Shown piece after piece: positions 17,839 to 26,041 of a stretch of 64,000 nt of DNA (positions within the stretch are counted from its first letter, which is position 1; the number at the start of each line of letters is the position of its first letter). The DNA lies in assembly GCF_042218895.1 (NCBI RefSeq), contig NZ_JBDGQQ010000020.1, forward strand, positions 32,464-96,463, in the 5' to 3' direction. A model generated the notes under the pieces. That model did not search any database, was not told where the DNA came from, and was given only the letters and a program-made list of their open reading frames with translations. The position numbers and the translations under genes are program-made. Source of the DNA: Salinibacter sp042218895 (GTDB taxonomy: Bacteria; Bacteroidota; Rhodothermia; Rhodothermales; Salinibacteraceae).

Positions 17839-18441
17839 TTACCGTCCGCCACCGCCCCCACCGGTCGGAGAGGGGGTCGACGGATTCACGCTGGGAGACG
17901 GCGTGCCGGGATTCTGATTGAGGGTGATGCCAAGTTCGCTGGCAACATCGCTCGTGATGTTGACGACCTGGTCACTGTTTTGCTTTACGAAGAGCAGCGC
18001 CTGCGACCGGACCACCATGTCAATGTTCCTGCGGTTCGCGACCAGATTGATCGCGCTCTGCAGGTTCTTGAGCAAGGGCTGCATCAGCTTGCGCCTGCGC
18101 TGGCGGAGCCGCTGTTGGCTTTTGCGTGAGGACTGCCGCAACTCTCGCTGTCGCTGGCGGAGCTTTCGTTCCCGCTGCCTACGAGCAGTGCTATCCAATA
18201 GGGACCGCTGCTGTTGGTACTGCTTCAGCCTCTTCTGTAGCTTTTGCCGCTTTCTCCGCATTTGCCTCTGCTGCTGCTTGGCGGCTTTCTGCATCTTCTT
18301 TTGCACCTCTTTCATCTCCGGCATGTTGTTAAGGAGGGCCTGCTGGTTGGTGTACCCAATCTTCTGAGCCTGTGCCGGCGCAGTGAGGATCGCAGCAAAA
18401 AGAAGGAGAATGGGGAGAATCTTCGAGGCTCGCTGTGACAT
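17839..18441 (-). CDS. OmpH/Skp-like periplasmic chaperone, strongly basic paralogue
   Basis: A 200-residue exported protein from the ATG at 18441, with a signal peptide ending APAQAQ. The mature start KIGYTNQQALLNNMPEMKEVQKKM matches the OmpH/Skp opening (KIGYVDxxxLL..P). The central helical arms (about residues 50-120) are packed with Arg, Lys and Gln, giving a very basic coiled coil, unlike the acidic proteins around it. The C-terminus ends in a Pro/Ser/Thr linker and six Gly then Arg. Skp trimers hold unfolded outer-membrane proteins for BamA. The gene lies 80 bp downstream of a second skp and near bamA. Confidence 0.85.
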   Translation of the reverse strand: MSQRASKILPILLLFAAILTAPAQAQKIGYTNQQALLNNMPEMKEVQKKMQKAAKQQQRQMRRKRQKLQKRLKQYQQQRSLLDSTARRQRERKLRQRQRELRQSSRKSQQRLRQRRRKLMQPLLKNLQSAINLVANRRNIDMVVRSQALLFVKQNSDQVVNITSDVASELGITLNQNPGTPSPSVNPSTPSPTGGGGGGR

Positions 18442-18521
18442 GGTTGGGAAGCTGATTTTCAAGGAAGGGAGTTCGTCTAGTGAAAGAATATCTCGCCGCC
18501 TACGGCTGACTCATAACATGC

Positions 18522-19115
18522 TTATCTTCGGCTGGCTTCCTTCTGCGGGTTGATTCCAAGTTCTCGGAGCACGGGATCGCTCAGGTTGTGTTCCTTCCGT
18601 GCGTACATGAATAGTACTTTCCCGCCCTTGTCGAACACATAGTCGTACCCCCTCGCTTTCGCCACCTTCCTCGTGGCCTTGAGGATGCGCTCCTGAATGG
18701 GGCGCATCAACTTTTTCTGACGCGTGTAGAGCCTCCCCTTGGGACCGAAGTATTTTTTGCGGAGTTGCTCAACTTTCTTCTGTGCTTGCTCGATCGCTGC
18801 TTTCTTCTTCTTTCGCTCTTCTTCTGTGTACAGGAGTTTCCAGGCGCTGTACTCCTCCTTCAGCTTCTGTACGTTCTGCTTTCTCTTCTGAATCTCCGCC
18901 TTCCATTGCTGTTCGAGCTTGTCCAACTTCTGCTGAACAGTAGCGTACTCGGGAAGATTTTTCAAGACATACTGGTTGTCGACGTATCCAATCTTTTGCT
19001 GGGCACGACTCTCTCCCAGCAGTCCGACGAGCCCGAGCAGGAGGAACGCCCCCAGTGCTCCGTAGAATAGCGAGGAGAATCTTAGGGGCCAGTTTGCATC
19101 GAGGAGCACAGGCAT
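18522..19115 (-). CDS. OmpH/Skp-like periplasmic chaperone
   Basis: A 197-residue exported Skp-family protein. The start is the ATG of MPVLLDANWP at 19115; the open frame continues upstream only as Arg-rich overlap with the bamA tail. A hydrophobic export segment (residues about 17-34) ends at SRAQQ, and the mature protein starts KIGYVDNQYVLKNLPEYATVQQKLDKLEQQW, the classical OmpH signature. Long Lys/Glu coiled-coil arms follow, then RGYDYVFDKGGKVLFMYARKEHNLSDPVLRELG, the usual C-terminal closing strands. It is placed directly after bamA, the client-receiving insertase, as in most Bacteroidota. Confidence 0.9.
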   Translation of the reverse strand: MPVLLDANWPLRFSSLFYGALGAFLLLGLVGLLGESRAQQKIGYVDNQYVLKNLPEYATVQQKLDKLEQQWKAEIQKRKQNVQKLKEEYSAWKLLYTEEERKKKKAAIEQAQKKVEQLRKKYFGPKGRLYTRQKKLMRPIQERILKATRKVAKARGYDYVFDKGGKVLFMYARKEHNLSDPVLRELGINPQKEASRR

Positions 19116-19174
19116 ACTTGGACTCTGTGATGAATCTGCACGCAGCCAGCCCTGTCGGAAGAACGCCCCAAAAC

Positions 19175-21697
19175 CTACCGTCCGCCTCCGCCTCCGACGC
19201 CCCGACCGAGGGAGAACTGAAACGTCCACCCTGGCTGTCCACTGCCGTCCTGGATCGGGATGTACTCGTCGAAGTTATATCCGTAGTTAAATTCGATCAT
19301 CCCCACGATGGGAAGGAAGAGCTTCACGCCAATGCCTGCCGATCGATACAGGTTCGAGGGATTGTAGGCGTCCAAACCGCTCCACGCATTCGCGGCGTCG
19401 AGGAAGAGAAAGGGACGGGCCTGTAGTTGCTTGGATTCAACGGCCTTCCATCGGAATTCGGACGTGTATTTGTTCAGGACCCGCCCCCCCTGAGGCTGCA
19501 GTTCACCGCGCTCCCGGGTGAGAGGTCCGATCACTCCCCGCGGGTATCCGCGCATGTAAACCGGGTCCGTGCCGTAGTTTACACCACTGTAGTCGAATGC
19601 TGTGCCTCCAACTTCAAACTTCTCAAACTGAACGGGATCACCGGTGATCGACCCAATGTATCCAAAGTCGCTGCTAATGCCGATCGAGAAGTTCTCCCCG
19701 ATCGGTACGTTCCAGCTGGCCTTGAATCGCCACTTGTGGTACTGAATGAGATTCCCGATGGGAGGCGCCAATTCGACAGAAAGCGACACTTTCGATCCGC
19801 TTCGAGGAAAGGTCGGGTTGTCGACCGAGTTCCGAGTCAAAGACTGCCGAAGAGTGACGGACTGGTTCAGGCCGTAGGGCACCCCGCCAAAGAGGCCAGC
19901 GCGCGTCCCGTCCTCTCGATTGCGGCCTCGGTTGTTGTACAGCTGGTACCCGACCCGGGTCCCCACCTGGAATTTGTCATCGGGCCAGTCGAGCCGCTGC
20001 CGGACAAAGAAGTTTGCCGACGCGTTCTGGAACTTCCCGTTCTTAAGATTTCTTGAGCCCCCGTAAATGGAGCGTGTGTACTTCGAATAGGAGATTGACC
20101 CACCAACGGGGGTGGGGGAGCCCCCAAACCAGGGCTCCGTGAAGGAAAGAGAGTAGTTCTGATAGAAGGTACCATTGGTGCGGACGTTCACGCTGAGCTT
20201 CTGCCCGTCGCCCGAGGGCACCGGGCGCCACGCACTCGGGTCGAATAGATTTTGGGCGGAGAAATTGTTGAACTGGAAACCGAGCTGGAGCACGAGACCA
20301 AATCGCCCGAAGGTTCCCGAAAGTTGAAGCTGATCGCTCCCGACCTCCTCAACACTGTACGTCAGATCTGCTTCTTTCTCCTCCCGGTCAATGGAGATGT
20401 CGGGCCCTCCGGCCAGGGATTGCTTACTGAAATAGTTGAGCTGGCTGAGTCGACGGATAGACTCCTGAACGCTTCTCCGGCTGAACCGCTTCCCAGGCAC
20501 GGTGTAAAGCTCGCGGCGGATGACGTAATCCTTCGTTTTCGTGTTGCCAGTAATGTCGATGTCACCAAACGTGTAAACATCCCCCTCCCGCACGTCCATC
20601 GTGATGTCCAGTGAGTCTTCTCCAACCACCCGTATGGTCGGCTCCACGTTGGCAACCATGTAACCACGATTCTTGTAAAGGCCGAGGACTCCGCTCTTCC
20701 GCTGACTCCCACGCAGGTTCTCGTCGAGGGCTTTTCCGTTGTACACGTCCCCCTCCGACAGCCCTAGCGTCTGAGTGAGGACCTTATCCGGGTAGACCGT
20801 GTTTCCCTCCCAATCGATGTTTTTCACGTGGTAGCGCTTCCCCTCCTGAACCTGAATGTCGATCCCCATCCCCCCTTGACTCACATAGTAGGTCGAGTCT
20901 CGAACGATCTGAGCGTCGTAGTAGCCGTGCTTCCGGTAGAAATCAATGACTCGCTCAAGGTCCTTCTCGTATTTCCCCCGTTTGAACTTCTCTCCTTTCC
21001 AGAAGCGCCACCAGCGGTTTTCCTGCGTCTCTTCCATGGCTCCCCGCAGGTCGCCGTCGTCAAACTTCTCGTTCCCCAAAAATCGGATGCGCTCGACCTC
21101 AACTTTCTTCTTCCGGTCGACATCGAAGGTTAGCGAGACACGCTCCCTCTCCGATTCTGTACGCTTCACATCGACCGTCGTGCGGAGGTACCCCTCTCCC
21201 TCATAAAAATTCTTGATGATCTGTTTGGTGCGCTCCACGTCCGAGCGGCGAACAGAGCGTCCCTTCAGAAGCGGAATCTTCTTCCGCAACTTCTCTCGAT
21301 CCCCATCCTTGATTCCTTCGAGCGTGTACGAAGCGAGGGAAGGTTCGGAGGTCACGTCAATGACAAGCGTGATCGAATTTCCCTGCTGCTCCTTCCGGTA
21401 AATCGCGACATTCGAGAAGAGTCGGAGGTCGTAGATGGAGCGAATGGCCTGTGCCACTGCACTTCCTCCCGGAAGGGTCACTTCCTGTCCTTCGGCAAGG
21501 CCACTTGACTGTACGACGAACTGGCGCCGTTCTTCGCTCTCCACGCCTTTCACGCGGATGTCTTCGATTACGTAGGTGCGCTGTGCGTAGGCAGATCCGC
21601 CCCTCGATTGCGTCGGTGAAGCGGGAGTCTGTGCGAGGACCATGCCCCCGCCTCCGAGAAGAAGCACAAGCAAGGAGACGTATAGCCGTAGATGCAT
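19175..21697 (-). CDS. bamA: Outer-membrane protein assembly factor BamA
   Basis: Central insertase of the BAM complex, folding beta-barrel proteins into the outer membrane. The 840-residue precursor has a signal peptide (residues 1-22, ending VLAQ), then five POTRA domains beginning YVIEDIRVKGVES, with later repeats such as YHVKNIDWEGNTVYPDKVL and VYTFGDIDITGNTKTKDYVI. The C-terminal 16-strand barrel contains VYMRGYPRGVIGP, corresponding to the L6-loop VRGY/F motif, and FLFLDAANAW. The barrel's final strand ends GWTFQFSLGRG and is followed by a Gly-rich/Arg extension instead of ending at an aromatic residue. It is in a block with dxr, rseP, uppS and two skp genes. Confidence 0.96.
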   Translation of the reverse strand: MHLRLYVSLLVLLLGGGGMVLAQTPASPTQSRGGSAYAQRTYVIEDIRVKGVESEERRQFVVQSSGLAEGQEVTLPGGSAVAQAIRSIYDLRLFSNVAIYRKEQQGNSITLVIDVTSEPSLASYTLEGIKDGDREKLRKKIPLLKGRSVRRSDVERTKQIIKNFYEGEGYLRTTVDVKRTESERERVSLTFDVDRKKKVEVERIRFLGNEKFDDGDLRGAMEETQENRWWRFWKGEKFKRGKYEKDLERVIDFYRKHGYYDAQIVRDSTYYVSQGGMGIDIQVQEGKRYHVKNIDWEGNTVYPDKVLTQTLGLSEGDVYNGKALDENLRGSQRKSGVLGLYKNRGYMVANVEPTIRVVGEDSLDITMDVREGDVYTFGDIDITGNTKTKDYVIRRELYTVPGKRFSRRSVQESIRRLSQLNYFSKQSLAGGPDISIDREEKEADLTYSVEEVGSDQLQLSGTFGRFGLVLQLGFQFNNFSAQNLFDPSAWRPVPSGDGQKLSVNVRTNGTFYQNYSLSFTEPWFGGSPTPVGGSISYSKYTRSIYGGSRNLKNGKFQNASANFFVRQRLDWPDDKFQVGTRVGYQLYNNRGRNREDGTRAGLFGGVPYGLNQSVTLRQSLTRNSVDNPTFPRSGSKVSLSVELAPPIGNLIQYHKWRFKASWNVPIGENFSIGISSDFGYIGSITGDPVQFEKFEVGGTAFDYSGVNYGTDPVYMRGYPRGVIGPLTRERGELQPQGGRVLNKYTSEFRWKAVESKQLQARPFLFLDAANAWSGLDAYNPSNLYRSAGIGVKLFLPIVGMIEFNYGYNFDEYIPIQDGSGQPGWTFQFSLGRGVGGGGGR

Positions 21698-21907
21698 ACT
21701 ACTGAGGATGTCGTTAGGACGACGTTCGCGCGTGGAGAGCCCGGACTTCGCAGCTGACCCTGTGTAACCGAACTTTATCCAGGCAGTTTCGGGGCTTTTC
21801 CTTCGTTCCTTCTCATAACGATCCTTCCGAGGGAATTATTCTGCCCGAATCATCACCCCGGTCTTTCGCTGGTTCCCGCCGGGGTCAAAGGAATGGAGCC
21901 CCTGCGT

Positions 21908-22732
21908 TTATGCTTTGTCGGGGGAGTCCCCAGACGTGTTACTCACACGTCCGAATCGCCGATCGCGGTCCTGGTAGCTGCGGATGGCCCCGTACAACTG
22001 CTCTCTCCGGAATTCTGGCCAGAAGTTCTCGGTGATGTACAGCTCCGTGTACGCGCTTTGCCAGAGAAGGAAGTTCGAAAGCCGGTACTCCCCCCCTGTC
22101 CGGATTAGCAGATCTGGGTCCGGCATTCCGGCGGTGTCGAGCTGCTTCTCAAAGCAGGACGCATCGATCTCGTCCGGATCCACCTCCCCTTCCGCGGCCA
22201 TCCTGGCGAGTTGCCGGGCGGCCTCGAGAATCTCCCAGCGTCCGCTGTAGGAGAGCGCGAGGGTGAGGGTCATGCGGTCGTTGTTTGCCGTTTCCTCCTC
22301 CGTACGGGCCATCGTTTTCTGGCAGGAAGCGGGGAGCTGGGACACGTTCCCAATGAGGCGGAGGCGGACATCGTTCTCCAGAAGGGTCGAGCGCTCTTCC
22401 TTCACCGTTTGGACCAACAGCTCCATCAGGGCATCGATCTCGGAGTCCGGGCGTTCCCAGTTCTCGGTGCTGAAGGTGTAGAGGGTCAAGTAGTCCACCC
22501 CGAGCTCGGCGCAGGCCTCCGTGATGTCCCGCACGGACGAGACCCCTTCGTGGTGTCCGACCACACGGGACTTCCCTCGCTGCTTTGCCCACCGGCCGTT
22601 CCCGTCCATGATGCACGCGATGTGCGGGGGAAGCTCTCCCCGCTCGAGGACGGCAAGCTGACGGCGCTGATCTTCGGACTCGGGAAGTTTCACTTGAGGC
22701 GACGCGTCCGTCGTGGGAAGAACGGTATCCAT
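21908..22732 (-). CDS. uppS: Isoprenyl transferase (undecaprenyl diphosphate synthase)
   Basis: Cis-prenyltransferase that extends farnesyl diphosphate to the C55 lipid carrier for peptidoglycan and polysaccharides. The catalytic Asp43 lies in HIACIMDGNGRWAKQRG; VVGHHEGVSSVRDI, LTLYTFSTENWERPDSEI and the C-terminal PDLLIRTGGEYRLSNFLLWQSAYTELYIT are all canonical. The 274-residue length includes about 30 extra N-terminal residues. It sits between rseP and bamA; the 210 bp gap on the bamA side may contain a separate bamA promoter. Confidence 0.97.
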   Translation of the reverse strand: MDTVLPTTDASPQVKLPESEDQRRQLAVLERGELPPHIACIMDGNGRWAKQRGKSRVVGHHEGVSSVRDITEACAELGVDYLTLYTFSTENWERPDSEIDALMELLVQTVKEERSTLLENDVRLRLIGNVSQLPASCQKTMARTEEETANNDRMTLTLALSYSGRWEILEAARQLARMAAEGEVDPDEIDASCFEKQLDTAGMPDPDLLIRTGGEYRLSNFLLWQSAYTELYITENFWPEFRREQLYGAIRSYQDRDRRFGRVSNTSGDSPDKA

Positions 22733-22905
22733 GGATCTGGAGTGGCTTCAGCGAATGAGCGGCGGCGAGAAGGGAAGAGTCGCACTTCCTGATGAGGAGT
22801 CGTCAGAACCAACCTACCCGGAGAGAATCCAAGGGTCAAGGACGCCGAGCCCGCTCGGTTGCCCAGAGCCATCGCCGGCCTGCGTCGAGCGTCCGGCCCT
22901 ACCGC

Positions 22906-24348
22906 TCACAGCCGTAGGATGTCATTGAAGATCAGGAAGGCCATGAAGCCCAGGAGGAGGATCATTCCGATCTGCTGAGCCACGAGCCGAACCCGAACAG
23001 ACGGACGGCGGCGGGTTACCCCTTCGTAGAGCAAAAACAGCAGTTGGCCTCCATCTAGGGCCGGCACCGGTAGGATGTTCATGATGGCAAGCGTGACGGA
23101 TAAAGCTCCGATGAGCTTCCAGTAGTCGCTCAGCCCGGCGGCGGCAGCGTTACTAGTCACCTTCGCGATCATCACCGGCCCACCCAGGCTCTTGGTGAGG
23201 CTGTCCCGCCCCGTGGCAATGCGCTTCAGGGTCACGACGATGGTTCGGGCGTACTGCCAAGTATTGGCCAATCCTGCCTTCAAGGCCTCGGCGGGCCCAT
23301 ATGTCTTCGTTCGAGCGCCAAATTTCTCGTAGAGAATTTGCCGAGTGGTCTCACTGGCGCCAGCGCTCTTCACGCCTAAAAGGTAGCGGTCGAGTTCCGA
23401 GTTGTATTCGGCGGCGACCTTAGCTTCGAGCACGTACCCCGCATCGGTTTTCCCAACCACAGTTGCGGGAGAAGTCCCAGCTCCCGAGGACGAAAGGGAA
23501 TCGGGCCGGAACCAGCGTACCGTAACGGGCTTTCCTCCGATCTCCTGCAAGAGCGTACTCATTTCCATCCAGAAACGGACGGTATCCTGCCCAATGCTAC
23601 GAACCCGATCCCCGACCTGGAGCCCAATCGAGTCGGCGGGGCTGCCTTCCTTCACCCATCCAATCAGAGGCGGTTTGAATCCGAGTCCAAACCCCCGGCC
23701 ATTGTTGCTCGCCTCGCTCAGCCGGCTGATGATGTTCGACGGGCCGATCAGCGTCTTCCGCGTTCCATCGCGCATGACTGTCACGGTCAGGGTGTCGCTC
23801 GAGATTAGGGCCGAGGGCTCCATCTGATCGAAGCGCTCGAAGGACTCCCCGTTCACTGCCAGAATCTGGTCGCCAGTGCGAAGGCCCACTTGGTGGGCGA
23901 CAGAGCCGTCGCGCACATACACCTGCTCGACGTTTTCGGCGGGCACGTACGTTTCCGTCTCCGCCCAGCGGACTCCCCCGAAGATAATGACCGCGAGGAT
24001 CACGTTGAACACGACCCCGGCACTGATTACGATGATGCGCTGCCACACAGGCTTCGCCCGAAATTCCCAGGGCTCGGGCTCATCGTCAACGTGCTCGGTG
24101 TCAAGGCTTTCGTCGATCATGCCGCTGATCTTCACGTACCCGCCCAGCGGAAGGGCGCCGAGCGCATACTCCGTTCGTCCGTAGTTACGTCCCAGAATCG
24201 TGGGGGGAAAGCCAATGGAGAAGCGCTCCACCCGCATCCCGAAGTATTTGGCCGTCAGGAAGTGTCCCAACTCGTGGACCAACACCAGGATGGTGAACGC
24301 CAGCAAGACCCAGAGGGTCGACGTCAAAATGCTAGCCAAAAGCTCCAT
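22906..24348 (-). CDS. rseP: RIP metalloprotease RseP (site-2 protease)
   Basis: Intramembrane zinc protease that cleaves anti-sigma factors and remnant signal peptides. The active-site helix carries VLVHELGHFLTAKYFG (His25, Glu26, His29) and the third-ligand motif NILPVPALDGGQLLF lies near residue 425. Two PDZ domains lie between them (around VAHQVGLRTGDQILAVNGE and GSPADSIGLQVGDRVRSIG). The 480-residue length is close to the E. coli 450 plus a short insertion in the second periplasmic domain. Downstream of dxr by 75 bp and upstream of uppS, the typical arrangement. Confidence 0.96.
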   Translation of the reverse strand: MELLASILTSTLWVLLAFTILVLVHELGHFLTAKYFGMRVERFSIGFPPTILGRNYGRTEYALGALPLGGYVKISGMIDESLDTEHVDDEPEPWEFRAKPVWQRIIVISAGVVFNVILAVIIFGGVRWAETETYVPAENVEQVYVRDGSVAHQVGLRTGDQILAVNGESFERFDQMEPSALISSDTLTVTVMRDGTRKTLIGPSNIISRLSEASNNGRGFGLGFKPPLIGWVKEGSPADSIGLQVGDRVRSIGQDTVRFWMEMSTLLQEIGGKPVTVRWFRPDSLSSSGAGTSPATVVGKTDAGYVLEAKVAAEYNSELDRYLLGVKSAGASETTRQILYEKFGARTKTYGPAEALKAGLANTWQYARTIVVTLKRIATGRDSLTKSLGGPVMIAKVTSNAAAAGLSDYWKLIGALSVTLAIMNILPVPALDGGQLLFLLYEGVTRRRPSVRVRLVAQQIGMILLLGFMAFLIFNDILRL

Positions 24349-24422
24349 ACTCGGAAAACGGTGAGCAGAAGTCGCGGAGGTGCCCCGAGATCCAAACTCC
24401 TAGAGGCAAGACACATCTTCGT

Positions 24423-25628
24423 TCAATTTGATGCCGGCAAGGCGAGTTCCTCGACGTACCGCCGTGCCTTCTCATCTGCCGCGTACAATTCTTCGAGCGA
24501 GGGGGCGGGGGTTGGGGAAAGAGCCCCCAGCGCGTGCTCAATGGCCCGTGGAATGTCTGTGAATCCGATCCGCTCGTCAAGAAAAAGGTCGACAGCCGCT
24601 TCGTTCGCTGCGTTCAGGATCGCCGGCGCCGTGCCCCCCTTCTCGATGGCGTCGTACGCCAGGCGTAGGCAGGGAAACTTGTCGGGGTCTGGCTGCTCAA
24701 AGTCGAGGCGGGACACCTCGCTCCAGTCGAGCCGCTCGTGGGGCGCCTCCCACCGCGCCGGGAAGCTCAAGGCATACTGGATCGGCACCTTCATATCGGG
24801 CACTCCGAGCTGGGCCTTGACCGCACCGTCGGAGAATGAAACCATCGAGTGAACGATCGACTGGGGGTGAACCAGCACCTGAACCTGATCGAGGGAAACG
24901 TCGAAAAGTCGCTTGGCCTCGATCACCTCCAGGCCTTTGTTCATCATGGTGGCCGAGTCGACCGTGATTTTAGCGCCCATCGACCAGTTTGGATGATCGA
25001 GCGCTTCCGACACCGTAATCTCGTCGAAGGTCTCGGCCGCCCGTTCCCGGAACGGGCCCCCGGAGGCGGTGAGCACGATGTTCTCCACGGTGCGCTCCGC
25101 CTCTCCCACTAGGCACTGAAAAATGGCCGAGTGCTCGCTGTCGACCGGCAACAGTCGTCCTGCCCCCTGCTCTAGGGCCTCCTGCACAAGCGTTCCCCCC
25201 ACGACCAGCGTTTCTTTGTTGGCCAGCGCTACCTGCTTTCCGGCCTCCAAGGCTTCGAGGACCGGCCGGAGCCCCGCAAAGCCGACCACTGCTCCTACCA
25301 CTACATCGACGTCGGGTCGAGTCGCCGACTCGCAGAGCCCTTCCTCCCCTACGACGATTTTCGCGGACGCCCCGGTGTCCGTGAGGGCATTCTTAAGTGT
25401 TGCTGCGTGCTCGGGAGCGCCCACGGCAACACACTCGGGCCGAAACTCCTTCACTTGTCGGGCAAGCAGTTCGACGTTGCTTCCACACGTGAGTGCCTTC
25501 ACGTCGAACTGATCCGGAAACAACCGAATAATCTCCAGTGTCTGGGTTCCGATGGAGCCTGTCGATCCTAGAATGGCAAGATCTCGGGGGGGCGTGCCCG
25601 ACTCCCCGTTGCGCGAATGTCGATCCAT
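24423..25628 (-). CDS. dxr: 1-deoxy-D-xylulose 5-phosphate reductoisomerase
   Basis: Second enzyme of the methylerythritol phosphate route to isoprenoids, NADPH- and metal-dependent. Start at the ATG of MDRHSRNGES (25628) places the nucleotide-binding LAILGSTGSIGTQTLEII at residues 18-35. Conserved segments include LANKETLVVGG, LLPVDSEHSAIFQCL, LTASGGPFRE, NWSMGAKITVDSATMMNKGLEVIEAK, VHPQSIVHSMVSFSDG and LNAANEAAV. The 401-residue length is typical. First gene of the long leftward envelope block, which links isoprenoid supply (dxr, uppS) with outer-membrane assembly. Confidence 0.97.
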   Translation of the reverse strand: MDRHSRNGESGTPPRDLAILGSTGSIGTQTLEIIRLFPDQFDVKALTCGSNVELLARQVKEFRPECVAVGAPEHAATLKNALTDTGASAKIVVGEEGLCESATRPDVDVVVGAVVGFAGLRPVLEALEAGKQVALANKETLVVGGTLVQEALEQGAGRLLPVDSEHSAIFQCLVGEAERTVENIVLTASGGPFRERAAETFDEITVSEALDHPNWSMGAKITVDSATMMNKGLEVIEAKRLFDVSLDQVQVLVHPQSIVHSMVSFSDGAVKAQLGVPDMKVPIQYALSFPARWEAPHERLDWSEVSRLDFEQPDPDKFPCLRLAYDAIEKGGTAPAILNAANEAAVDLFLDERIGFTDIPRAIEHALGALSPTPAPSLEELYAADEKARRYVEELALPASN

Positions 25629-26041
25629 GGTTTGAACTGTTGCAGAACAAATCTTGAATACCGCCGCTTCCCCCGGATGGGCCGCCATGGCACCGCGGAC
25701 GCTGTGTGACAACGGGGCAGCATAGGCACGAGAATGACCCCCATCGTTGCTCTGAGCTCAACTCAGGACCCATCTGACGACCGCGAGGAGCCTCGTCGAA
25801 CGGCCGGATGGACCCCGAAGCACGTCTGGGGCGACGGAAGGAACTGTTCCCGTGGCCTGTGATCGAGGAAGGATGATGTCAAGTGCCGCCGATCATTGAC
25901 GGGAGTGCCTTGCGGGGGCGCGGAAACGTCCGTCTCAGACGCGACGTAGGACGTTAACCGTCTACCGACGACATTGCTTCGCACTCGTTGCTGGCGGCAA
26001 CAGCCTGTGTTTTCTCCCTCACGCATTTCCGTAGCGACCCC
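25629..26041. other. Divergent promoter region between dxr and the TPR gene
   Basis: About 410 bases separating two divergent transcription units, the long envelope block to the left and the TPR-containing block to the right. No protein-like frame is seen on either strand. Promoters are expected here; no -33/-7 pair of the Bacteroidota type could be assigned with confidence by eye. Confidence 0.45.
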
